Of a stretch of 7,008 bases of DNA, positions 1-5,459 are shown piece by piece. Numbering within the stretch: the first letter of the stretch is position 1; each line of letters begins with the position of its first letter. Below the pieces are notes generated by a model, which saw nothing but the letters and a program-made list of their open reading frames with translations, had not been told where the DNA came from and searched no databases. The stretch is from a bacterium (GTDB lineage Bacteria; Latescibacterota; UBA2968; GCA-2709665), in assembly GCA_027619145.1 (NCBI GenBank), contig JAQCGA010000211.1:1-7008 (forward strand). The letters run 5' to 3'. The translations under genes and the position numbers were made by a program.

Positions 1-1
1 C

Positions 2-763
2 CCACCGCTGCCGCAAAGCTTCCTGTTGGTGCGTCGTGCGGTACTCTGTTACCCGCTTCCCTCGGTTCTGCCTCTCCAGTTGCAGCCGAAACACATTCTG
101 CTGCGGCCTGCTTTTCGATTGCTCTTCTATGTTATTACAAAATACCTGAATGGATTTAATTTCAGCCTGCAGATCAAATTCGGGTAACTGGCCGTTCCTC
201 AGGATATGCGCTACGGTTCGCCCTGGCGGAAGCAAGGTCTCCGGGATGGACCCGGTCCGCTGGCCGTTCACATAAGCTGTGGACACATGGACCAGTGCGG
301 CATCTCTGCAATCCCGTGCAAACTCCGCAATCCGTCCGGGTCCCAGGGTATTCACCTTCAACGCCAGGTCCAGCGGCTCATCAAATACCACCGTCCCGGC
401 ATAATTGATCACAAAATCTACTTCTGCAAGCAGCCGTTCATACATCTCCGGCGAAATGCCCAACCGTGGCTCAGTCAAGTTTCCAGACACGGCTTCCACT
501 TTTTCATGTACAAACGCGTCAAACGCTTCGCCCCACTCTGCACGCAATCGGGCAAACGCACTGGACTGAAACACCTCCGATTCCAGGCGCTCCGCCGCAG
601 AAATCCGCTTTTCTGCCCGTCCTCGAGGACGAATAAACAAATAGATCCGTTTCACCTCTGGCGCATTCCGAAGGGTCTTCTCCAGCAAGCCTTTGGCCAA
701 AAAGCCCGTGGCACCCGTGAGGAACAACACTTTACCGCTCAAAGATTGAGAAATCGAATGCAT
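2..763 (-). CDS. Fatty acyl-CoA/acyl-ACP reductase (FAR type), N-terminal part
   Basis: Reading the reverse strand from an ATG at 763 gives 254 codons without a stop, running off the left edge. The product looks like the N-terminal NAD(P)-binding half of alcohol-forming fatty acyl-CoA reductases (the NAD_binding_4 'male sterility' type known from plants, animals and Marinobacter). Visible landmarks are a Rossmann nucleotide loop [10 protein letters not shown] (residues 16-25), [10 protein letters not shown] after the second strand (44-53), [13 protein letters not shown] (92-104), [14 protein letters not shown] (118-131) and the strand [10 protein letters not shown] (158-167). The YxxxK catalytic pair and the C-terminal domain would lie beyond the edge. 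Family members reduce acyl-CoA or acyl-ACP to fatty alcohol with NADPH, often for wax esters. The third glycine of the GxxGxxG loop is Ala23. There is no clear Shine-Dalgarno sequence, so the start rests on the match of the N-terminus to the family. Thioester reductases with the same fold are the main alternative. Confidence 0.85.
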   Translation of the reverse strand, partial: MHSISQSLSGKVLFLTGATGFLAKGLLEKTLRNAPEVKRIYLFIRPRGRAEKRISAAERLESEVFQSSAFARLRAEWGEAFDAFVHEKVEAVSGNLTEPRLGISPEMYERLLAEVDFVINYAGTVVFDEPLDLALKVNTLGPGRIAEFARDCRDAALVHVSTAYVNGQRTGSIPETLLPPGRTVAHILRNGQLPEFDLQAEIKSIQVFCNNIEEQSKSRPQQNVFRLQLERQNRGKRVTEYRTTHQQEALRQRW

Positions 764-874
764 GGGTACCCAGATTTCAAAAAAACGTTTTATACAGAAC
801 AAACCGACCGCAACAAAGGGTGTCTCGGCCGGATCTCTTTACCGGGAATATTTCATGCGTATAGAGCAACTATA

Positions 875-903
875 ATTAAACGGTCCGGCTGTGTTCCTGT
901 CAA
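875..903 (-). promoter_or_regulatory. Putative sigma70 promoter for the divergent acyl reductase gene
   Basis: On the reverse strand a perfect -35 TTGACA (903-898) is followed after exactly 17 bp by TTTAAT (880-875), a 5/6 match to the -10 consensus. Transcription would start near 868, leaving a leader of about 105 nt before the ATG at 763. The -35 touches the dyad at 903-922. It is a prediction from consensus only. Confidence 0.55.
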
Positions 904-922
904 CCGATTTCTTGAAACCGGT
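903..922. promoter_or_regulatory. Imperfect 20-bp dyad between divergent promoters, possible operator
   Basis: The half-sites ACCGATTTC and GAAACCGGT flank a central TT and are complementary at 8 of 9 positions. The dyad abuts the reverse-strand -35 box and lies about 30 bp upstream of the forward -35 box, where a regulator could touch both promoters. I do not recognise it as the site of a known regulator. Confidence 0.35.
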
Positions 923-937
923 ACCCCCTTCCAGAGT

Positions 938-951
938 GCATTTAAAAATGC
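938..951. promoter_or_regulatory. Perfect 14-bp AT-rich palindrome, possible operator
   Basis: GCATTT and AAATGC form a perfect dyad around a central AA, ending two bases before the forward -35 hexamer. The position suits an operator or activator site for the ndk-fab promoter. A 6-bp half-site can arise by chance in AT-rich intergenic DNA, so this is tentative. Confidence 0.3.
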
Positions 952-953
952 TA

Positions 954-982
954 TTGACAAATTTAGCCTGAAATTCTATCTT
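954..982 (+). promoter_or_regulatory. Putative sigma70 promoter of the ndk-fab-rnc operon
   Basis: A perfect TTGACA (954-959) is followed by a 17-bp spacer and TATCTT (977-982), a 4/6 match that keeps the conserved first two and last bases. Transcription would start near 988-990, about 70 nt before ndk. No other comparably good promoter was noticed ahead of the later genes, so this may drive the whole cluster. Confidence 0.55.
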
Positions 983-1057
983 CTTCATCTTCAGGCTGAT
1001 AGACTTACATCGCTTCCTGTTTTCCTTATTCACCCGTACCAGAAAGCGCAGGGTTCC

Positions 1058-1474
1058 ATGGCAGATCGCACCTTAATGATTATCAAACCCGATGCCGTCT
1101 CTCGCAATGCCATAGGCGGTATCCTCAAACTGGTAGAAGAAAAAGGCTTCAAAATTGTGGCGCTCCAGATGATGCATCTCACACGTGCACAGGCGGCTCA
1201 GTTTTACGCCGTCCACCAGGAACGGCCATTTTTTAACGACCTGCTGGATTTCATGACATCAGGTCCGGCTGTGCCGCTGGTCCTGGAGAAAGACAAGGCC
1301 GTTCCATCCTTGCGAGAAATTGTGGGCGCTACCAACCCGGCCGAGGCCGCCGAAGGCACCATTCGCAAAGCCTTTGGCAGCAACGTGCAAGAAAATGCAG
1401 TACACGCTTCGGACTCGCCGGAGAACGCAGCCATCGAGGTCGCGTTTTTCTTCGGTCCTCAGGCACTCGCCTAA
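1058..1474 (+). CDS. ndk: Nucleoside diphosphate kinase
   Basis: The product balances nucleotide pools by moving the gamma phosphate of ATP to nucleoside diphosphates through a phosphohistidine. At 138 residues it has the usual family length. The active-site histidine is His116 in NAVHASDS (113-120); other expected residues are Lys10 in IIKPDAV, Tyr50, Arg86, Thr92, Arg103 and Asn113. The residue after the catalytic His is Ala rather than the more common Gly, a substitution I believe occurs in other bacteria. The reading frame stays open far upstream, antisense to the reductase gene, but the family N-terminus ([11 protein letters not shown]) begins at this ATG, and the predicted promoter lies inside that upstream stretch. 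Only a weak AGGG lies ahead of the start. It is the first gene of the apparent operon, 21 nt before the next gene. Confidence 0.97.
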   Translation: MADRTLMIIKPDAVSRNAIGGILKLVEEKGFKIVALQMMHLTRAQAAQFYAVHQERPFFNDLLDFMTSGPAVPLVLEKDKAVPSLREIVGATNPAEAAEGTIRKAFGSNVQENAVHASDSPENAAIEVAFFFGPQALA

Positions 1475-1495
1475 TTTATATCGGGGGTATTTTCC

Positions 1496-2008
1496 GTGCT
1501 TGTTGACCTGCAGGAAATCGGAGAAGGCACCACAGAGTACGAGTGGAAAGAAGCCCCCGAAGACCTGTACATTCAGGATGAAGACCTGCAGTTTGCAGAA
1601 CCGATTCACACTCGGATCACGTTCTTCAAGCTCGGAGAGTCTCTCTCTGCCAGCGGATCTTCCTCCTTTCGCCTCACCTTAAGCTGTGTGCGGTGTCTGG
1701 AGCCCTTCGCATTGGACCTGGTTGCCGAATTCAGCTTCCTCTTTCAAAGGGGCCGCCCCCAGACCCTGGAAGGCGACGAGGATGAGTCCCTGATATGGCT
1801 GGACAAAGAAGGTCAGAAGATAGACCTGGGGAAAGAAGTAAAAGACTACATTCTGCTCGAAGTCCCTTCCGATCCCATTTGCCAACAATCCTGCGCAGGA
1901 TTGTGCCCTGCCTGCGGCGAAAACTTGAACGTTACAACCTGCTCCTGCACCCACGAAACAACCGACCCGCGCTGGGAGGCACTGCGGGCACTTAAAGAGA
2001 ACCAATAA
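1496..2008 (+). CDS. YceD-like DUF177 family protein
   Basis: This 170-residue protein belongs to the DUF177/YceD family, which is regularly encoded just upstream of rpmF. Bacterial YceD has been linked to 23S rRNA metabolism, but its biochemical role is not settled. Diagnostic features are CVRC (64-67), the cysteine-rich stretch C129...C133..LCPAC (136-140), GENLN (141-145), CSC (149-151) and DPRW (157-160), which together suggest metal binding. The middle is acidic (residues 92-105). The start is GTG at 1496, with a GGGGG tract (1483-1487) eight bases upstream; an ATG in the same region is not available. The stop codon overlaps the Shine-Dalgarno of rpmF, so translation of the two is probably coupled. 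Confidence 0.88.
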   Translation: MLVDLQEIGEGTTEYEWKEAPEDLYIQDEDLQFAEPIHTRITFFKLGESLSASGSSSFRLTLSCVRCLEPFALDLVAEFSFLFQRGRPQTLEGDEDESLIWLDKEGQKIDLGKEVKDYILLEVPSDPICQQSCAGLCPACGENLNVTTCSCTHETTDPRWEALRALKENQ

Positions 2009-2014
2009 AGGAGA
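2007..2014 (+). promoter_or_regulatory. Shine-Dalgarno site of rpmF overlapping the upstream stop
   Basis: AAAGGAGA begins inside the TAA stop of the DUF177 gene and lies 6 nt before the rpmF ATG. A ribosome terminating on the upstream gene would sit on this site, which favours coupled translation. Confidence 0.75.
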
Positions 2015-2020
2015 GCTTAG

Positions 2021-2203
2021 ATGGCGCATCCAAAACGACGCAGTTCCAATTCTCGCACCGGGAAACGACGGACGCACTGGAAACTCGAAAAACCCAGTTT
2101 TTCAGAATGCCCCAATTGCGGACAGCAGCGCAGACCTCACCGGGTGTGTGCCAACTGCGGATATTATAACGGTCGCGAGGTCATTGAAGGCGAAGCGGTT
2201 TAA
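2021..2203 (+). CDS. rpmF: 50S ribosomal protein L32
   Basis: This 60-residue basic protein starts [19 protein letters not shown], the typical L32 N-terminus that threads into 23S rRNA. It carries a four-cysteine zinc ribbon: Cys30-Pro-Asn-Cys33 and Cys43-Ala-Asn-Cys46. It is therefore the zinc-binding (C+) form rather than the cysteine-free form made by some bacteria under zinc limitation. It follows the DUF177 gene by 12 nt. The gene that usually follows rpmF, plsX, is missing; fabH comes next and shares its reading frame, which stays open from the rpmF stop to the fabH start. Confidence 0.97.
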   Translation: MAHPKRRSSNSRTGKRRTHWKLEKPSFSECPNCGQQRRPHRVCANCGYYNGREVIEGEAV

Positions 2204-2251
2204 GTTCTGGCCGTCCAGACGCGTATTCCATTGAGAACGGCAGATACACAA

Positions 2252-3247
2252 ATGAAAAAAATGTTTACCGCCGCCATCACCGGGGTCTCCCAATACCTGC
2301 CAGAACGCCGACTGACCAATGCCGATCTGGAAAAAATGGTAAACACCTCGGACGAATGGATCCGTAGCCGGACTGGCATCCGGGAACGGCGCATCCTGGA
2401 AGATGGAAAAGCCTCCTCTTATATGGCTACCCAGGCACTCGAAAGCCTGCTGGAGCAAAAGGGGCTGGATGCCCAGGAAATAGACCTTATTATTGTAGCC
2501 ACAGCAACGCCAGACATGATGTACCCGGCCACGGCCTGCCTGGTTCAGAATAATGTGGGCGCCAAAAATGCCTGGGGGTTTGACCTGTCGGCAGCTTGCT
2601 GCGGTTTTCTGTACGCGCTGGTCGTGGGTAGTCAGTTTATTGAAAACGGTGCCCACAAAAAAGTGGTGGTTATTGGCTCGGACAAAATGAGTTCGGTCGT
2701 AGACTACACAGACCGCTCCACCTGTATTCTTTTTGGAGATGGAGCCGGAGCCGTGCTCCTGGAACCCCGGGAAGACGGCCTGGGTTTGCTGGATTCCATC
2801 CTGCGCGTAGACGGATCCGGCGGCCCGTATCTCTGCCAGCCCGGCGGGGGTAGCCTGCACCCGGCCAGCCACGAAACCGTAGATAAAAAAATGCACTACG
2901 TACATCAAGAAGGTGCGCGTGTACTCAAATTTGCCAGCACCAACATGGCCGCCTCTGCCGTGGACCTGCTGGAACGTAACGGCCTTACCGGCGATGACAT
3001 CGTTCTGCTGGTACCTCACCAGGCCAACAAACGCATCATAGACGCCACAGTCCGACGAATGAAGCTCCCTCCAGATCGTGTACTGATTACCATAGAAAAA
3101 TACGCCAACACCACGTGTGCCACCATTCCCATTGGACTGTTTGAAGCAGTGAGGACAAACCGCATTCAGCGCGGAGACTATATGGTCCTGGCCAGCGCAG
3201 GCGCAGGATTCACCTGGGGCAGCGCCCTGTTAAAATGGGCGTACTAA
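2252..3247 (+). CDS. fabH: Beta-ketoacyl-ACP synthase III
   Basis: FabH condenses an acyl-CoA primer (acetyl-CoA or a branched starter) with malonyl-ACP to begin fatty-acid synthesis in the cytoplasm. With ATG 2252 the protein has 331 residues, near family length. The Cys-His-Asn triad is visible: Cys116 in DLSAACCGF (111-119), His256 in VPHQANKRI (254-262) and Asn286 in YANTT (284-288). Other landmarks are NTSDEWI.SRTGI.ERR (31-47), FGDGAGAVLLEP (161-172) and the C-terminal AGFTWGSALLKW. Three starts are in frame: TTG 2231, ATG 2252 and ATG 2261. None has a strong Shine-Dalgarno, and 2252 was chosen because it best fits the family N-terminus. Cys117 directly follows the catalytic cysteine where many homologues have Ala or Ser. 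Primer preference cannot be read from the sequence alone. Confidence 0.95.
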   Translation: MKKMFTAAITGVSQYLPERRLTNADLEKMVNTSDEWIRSRTGIRERRILEDGKASSYMATQALESLLEQKGLDAQEIDLIIVATATPDMMYPATACLVQNNVGAKNAWGFDLSAACCGFLYALVVGSQFIENGAHKKVVVIGSDKMSSVVDYTDRSTCILFGDGAGAVLLEPREDGLGLLDSILRVDGSGGPYLCQPGGGSLHPASHETVDKKMHYVHQEGARVLKFASTNMAASAVDLLERNGLTGDDIVLLVPHQANKRIIDATVRRMKLPPDRVLITIEKYANTTCATIPIGLFEAVRTNRIQRGDYMVLASAGAGFTWGSALLKWAY

Positions 3248-3259
3248 CCGTGAAATGGC

Positions 3260-3336
3260 AAACGGAATACACAGTAACGGCTTGCTCTTTGCTCCCTCCG
3301 GCGCAGGGCAGGAATGCCGTTCAACGTGTACCGTTT
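3260..3336 (+). repeat. Long imperfect inverted repeat (stem-loop) between fabH and fabD
   Basis: The left arm (3260-3281) begins AAACGG, contains TACAC and ends ACGGC. The right arm (3316-3336) is its near-complement, GCCGTT...GTGTA.CCGTTT. About 17 positions can pair with one bulge and a small internal mismatch. The 34-nt loop contains CCCT and AGGG (3294-3297 and 3305-3308), which could pair as an inner stem. No U-run follows, so it is not a typical intrinsic terminator. It could be an RNA-processing or stability element, or a remnant of a small repeat. Confidence 0.6.
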
Positions 3337-3348
3337 GACGCATAGCCT

Positions 3349-4263
3349 ATGTCAACTGCCTTTTTATTTCCTGGCCAGGGTGCCCAGTATGTGGGTATGG
3401 GAAAAGACCTCTACGACGCCTTCTCAACGGCCCGCAATACCTTTGACCTGGCCGATGAGCTTTCTGGAATCGGATTAAAAGCCTTTTGTTTTAACGGACC
3501 AGAAGAATCCCTCAAGCAAACAGCGATTACACAACCCGCCATTTTCACCCACAGCGTTGCCGCCTTCCAAATTCTGATCGAAAAAGGATTGCAGCCGGAT
3601 TTTGTAGCCGGTCACAGCGTCGGTGAATTGGCTGCTCTCGTCGCAGCAGGGGTGATGTCTTTCGAAGATGGCCTTCACGCGGTTGGCGTGAGAGGCGCGG
3701 CAATGCAGTCCGCCGGTAAATTGCGCGAAGGCACCATGGCCGCCATCTTGGGCCTGGACGATTCAGACGTTGAAGCCCTTTGTCAGGATGTGGCGGGGGT
3801 CGTTACACCCGCCAACTTCAACTGCCCCGGTCAGGTTGTCATTTCCGGCGAGCGTTCCGCCGTCCAACGTGCAATGGAAGAAGCCAGCACCCGGGGCGCA
3901 AAACGCGCAATCGAACTCCAGGTTAGCGGTGCATTTCACTCTGAATTAATGCAACCGGCCGTAGAGGCTCTGGCCAAAGTCCTGGAAAACATTCCCTTTT
4001 CTCCCGCCCGCATCCCGGTGGTACCCACCGTCACCACCGAGCCCACCACAGATCCAGACCAGCTCAAAAAATTGCTCGTACAACAGGTTGTTTCTCCTGT
4101 GCGCTGGACAGATTCCATGCGCCGCCTGGTCGCTGAAGGTGTGGATCGAGCCTTTGAAGTGGGACCGGGAAGCACTTTAAAAATAATGATGCGGCGCATA
4201 GACCGAAATATAACCGTTCAAGAAGCCGGTACTCTGGACCAGATTGGAGACATCCAGCAATGA
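3349..4263 (+). CDS. fabD: Malonyl-CoA:ACP transacylase
   Basis: FabD moves malonate from CoA to the phosphopantetheine arm of ACP, supplying extender units to FabH and FabF. The 304-residue protein has the family's FLFPGQGAQYVGMG start (5-18, Gln10 in the oxyanion region), the nucleophile Ser90 in GHSVGE (88-93), Arg115 in VRGAAMQ which binds the malonyl carboxylate, and the general base His197 in SGAFHS (193-198). VVSPVRW (247-253) and EVGPGSTL (270-277) are also typical. The start is fixed on the left by an in-frame TAG at 3343-3345, just two codons upstream. Unusually, no Shine-Dalgarno precedes this ATG; the right arm of the 3260-3336 stem-loop ends 12 nt before it. The stop overlaps the fabG start (ATGA), so the next gene is translationally coupled. 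Confidence 0.96.
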   Translation: MSTAFLFPGQGAQYVGMGKDLYDAFSTARNTFDLADELSGIGLKAFCFNGPEESLKQTAITQPAIFTHSVAAFQILIEKGLQPDFVAGHSVGELAALVAAGVMSFEDGLHAVGVRGAAMQSAGKLREGTMAAILGLDDSDVEALCQDVAGVVTPANFNCPGQVVISGERSAVQRAMEEASTRGAKRAIELQVSGAFHSELMQPAVEALAKVLENIPFSPARIPVVPTVTTEPTTDPDQLKKLLVQQVVSPVRWTDSMRRLVAEGVDRAFEVGPGSTLKIMMRRIDRNITVQEAGTLDQIGDIQQ

Positions 4264-5000
4264 ATCGCCTGGAAGGCAAAACCGCTCTTGTCACCGGAGG
4301 GTCGCGTGGGATCGGCCAGGCCATTGCGCTGCGTTTGGCAGACGAAGGCGCAGATGTGGCCATATGCGCCAGTCGGAGTCTACCCGAAGAGGTTGTTGCG
4401 CAAATCGAAGAAAAGGGTCGCCGAGCCCTTGCCCTGCAAGCAGACGTCTCCAATCCGCAAGACGTGACCGCTCTCTTCAAAACCATCCTGGACACCTGGG
4501 GCAAATTGGACATCCTGGTGAACAATGCCGGCATCGCCCGCGATGGCCTTTTGATGCGCATGAAAGAATCGGATTGGGACGCGGTTCTGGACGTCAACCT
4601 CAAAGGTGCATTCCTCTGCATCCAGGCCGCCTCACGCCCCATGATGAAAGCTCGGACCGGACGCATTGTCAACATCGCATCCGTTGTCGGACTGATGGGC
4701 AACCCCGGCCAGGTCAACTACTCGGCGTCCAAATCCGGCCTCATTGGCCTTACCAAAACCGTGGCCAAAGAGCTTGCCGGACGTGGCATCACAACCAATG
4801 CCGTTGCACCAGGCTTTATCCCTACAGACATGACCGAAAGCCTTTCAGGCGAAATTCGCGAAAAGCTACTGGAGCGGATTCCACTTGGCACATTGGGCAG
4901 CCCCGAAGACATTGCCGCAGCCGTAGCATTCCTGGCATCCAACGACGCCGCCTACATCACCGGACAAGTCCTGGTCGTAGATGGTGGAATGGTAATGTAG
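4260..5000 (+). CDS. fabG: 3-oxoacyl-ACP reductase (SDR family)
   Basis: FabG catalyses NADPH-dependent reduction of 3-oxoacyl-ACP to (R)-3-hydroxyacyl-ACP. The 246-residue length is standard for this classical short-chain dehydrogenase. The cofactor loop TGGSRGIG (12-19), ADVSN (61-65), NNAG (88-91), Asn113, and the catalytic Ser141, Tyr154 and Lys158 (YSASK) are all present. AVAPGFIPTDMT (181-192) and the C-terminal GQVLVVDGGMVM match FabG closely. The ATG shares bases with the fabD stop, and GGAG at 4246-4249 inside fabD gives it a ribosome site 10 nt upstream. The gene is followed by the repeat-rich gap before acpP. With fabD on one side and acpP on the other, assignment to fatty-acid synthesis rather than another SDR role is secure. 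Confidence 0.97.
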   Translation: MNRLEGKTALVTGGSRGIGQAIALRLADEGADVAICASRSLPEEVVAQIEEKGRRALALQADVSNPQDVTALFKTILDTWGKLDILVNNAGIARDGLLMRMKESDWDAVLDVNLKGAFLCIQAASRPMMKARTGRIVNIASVVGLMGNPGQVNYSASKSGLIGLTKTVAKELAGRGITTNAVAPGFIPTDMTESLSGEIREKLLERIPLGTLGSPEDIAAAVAFLASNDAAYITGQVLVVDGGMVM

Positions 5001-5005
5001 AAAAA

Positions 5006-5093
5006 CGAATAGGCGAATAGGCGAATAGGCGAATAAAAACGAATCAAATACATTTCGCCTCTATTCGCTGATTCGCTGATTCGCTGATTCGCC
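5006..5093 (+). repeat. 8-bp tandem repeats arranged as a large inverted repeat between fabG and acpP
   Basis: Three copies of CGAATAGG (5006-5029) plus CGAATA (5030-5035) form the left arm. ATTCGCTG occurs three times (5063-5086), followed by ATTCGCC (5087-5093), to form the right arm. The arms are complementary in register: each CGAAT pairs with ATTCG, while the two-base linkers AG and TG mismatch in part. About 24 of 30 positions pair across a 26-27 nt loop, which holds a further CGAA...TTCG pair (5040-5043, 5054-5057). No U-run follows, so it is not a standard terminator. It resembles a mobile or slippage-prone intergenic repeat. Confidence 0.85.
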
Positions 5094-5131
5094 TTCACTC
5101 ACCCCGGTTGTTTCATTCTGAATAATTTTTC

Positions 5132-5139
5132 AAAGGAGG
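5132..5139 (+). promoter_or_regulatory. Strong Shine-Dalgarno site of acpP
   Basis: AAAGGAGG lies 7 nt before the acpP ATG, close to the ideal anti-Shine-Dalgarno complement. It is the strongest ribosome site in the window, which suits the high cellular demand for ACP. Confidence 0.85.
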
Positions 5140-5146
5140 CCGTACA

Positions 5147-5392
5147 ATGGCTGAAGATATTCAGCAGAAAGTCACCGATCTCATCGTAGATCAACTCGGT
5201 GTAGATGCAGACAGTGTAACCGCAGACGCCCACTTTATTGATGACCTGGGCGCAGATTCTCTGGACACCGTAGAACTGGTCATGGCCTTCGAAGAAGAAT
5301 TCGATATTGAAATCCCCGATGAAGACGCCGAAAAACTCGAAACCGTTAACGATGCAACCGAGTACCTGAAAAATCGTCTGAGCGACCAATAA
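5147..5392 (+). CDS. acpP: Acyl carrier protein
   Basis: This 81-residue acidic protein carries growing acyl chains on a phosphopantetheine arm attached at Ser38, in the signature [29 protein letters not shown] helix II region (DSL at 37-39). Helix I (2-16), the loop DDLGADS and the C-terminal helix ([12 protein letters not shown]) match housekeeping ACPs. It is the hub substrate for the FabD, FabH, FabG and FabF proteins encoded around it, and could be the acyl donor for the divergent reductase. The start is supported by a near-perfect Shine-Dalgarno. It is separated from fabG by a 146-nt gap with a large hairpin, which may let its mRNA level differ from the upstream genes. Confidence 0.98.
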   Translation: MAEDIQQKVTDLIVDQLGVDADSVTADAHFIDDLGADSLDTVELVMAFEEEFDIEIPDEDAEKLETVNDATEYLKNRLSDQ

Positions 5393-5410
5393 GACACAGG
5401 TGTTGGAGAA

Positions 5411-5425
5411 CGGACGGACTGTCCG
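5411..5425 (+). other. Short stem-loop in the acpP-fabF gap
   Basis: CGGAC (5411-5415) and GTCCG (5421-5425) can pair around a 5-nt loop. No U-run follows, so termination is unlikely; it might slow or process the transcript between acpP and fabF. A five-pair stem may be chance. Confidence 0.3.
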
Positions 5426-5445
5426 GCAGAAACACTTCATCTTGT

Positions 5446-5452
5446 GAGAGGA
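5446..5452 (+). promoter_or_regulatory. Shine-Dalgarno site that fixes a TTG start for fabF
   Basis: GAGAGGA lies 7 nt before TTG 5460. No ATG or GTG lies at a suitable distance in the same frame, so this site decides the fabF start. Confidence 0.65.
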
Positions 5453-5459
5453 CCATCTC

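Noticed and set aside
871..876. Perfect TATAAT on the + strand as a second promoter toward ndk
   Set aside because: No acceptable -35 box lies 16-18 bp upstream, and the bases overlap the better-supported reverse-strand -10 box.
206..1057. Open + strand frame continuous with ndk that would add about 284 residues to its N-terminus
   Set aside because: It is antisense to the acyl reductase gene, has no recognisable domain, contains the predicted ndk promoter, and Ndk has its normal length from ATG 1058.
882..1273. 12-bp direct repeat GGTCCGGCTGTG at 882-893 and 1262-1273
   Set aside because: The second copy lies inside conserved ndk coding sequence (SGPAV), and the match does not extend, so coincidence is likely.
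2102..3019. 305-codon open frame on the - strand opposite rpmF and fabH
   Set aside because: It lies opposite two certain genes, and its translation shows no family features; it follows from codon bias on the coding strand.
4244..5020. 258-codon + strand open frame overlapping fabG in another frame
   Set aside because: The translation is low in hydrophobic residues and rich in Arg, Pro and His, as expected of a shifted frame; fabG with all its catalytic residues is the real gene.
5121..5126. AATAAT as the -10 box of an acpP-specific promoter
   Set aside because: A start from it would fall inside the acpP Shine-Dalgarno, and no clear -35 box was seen.
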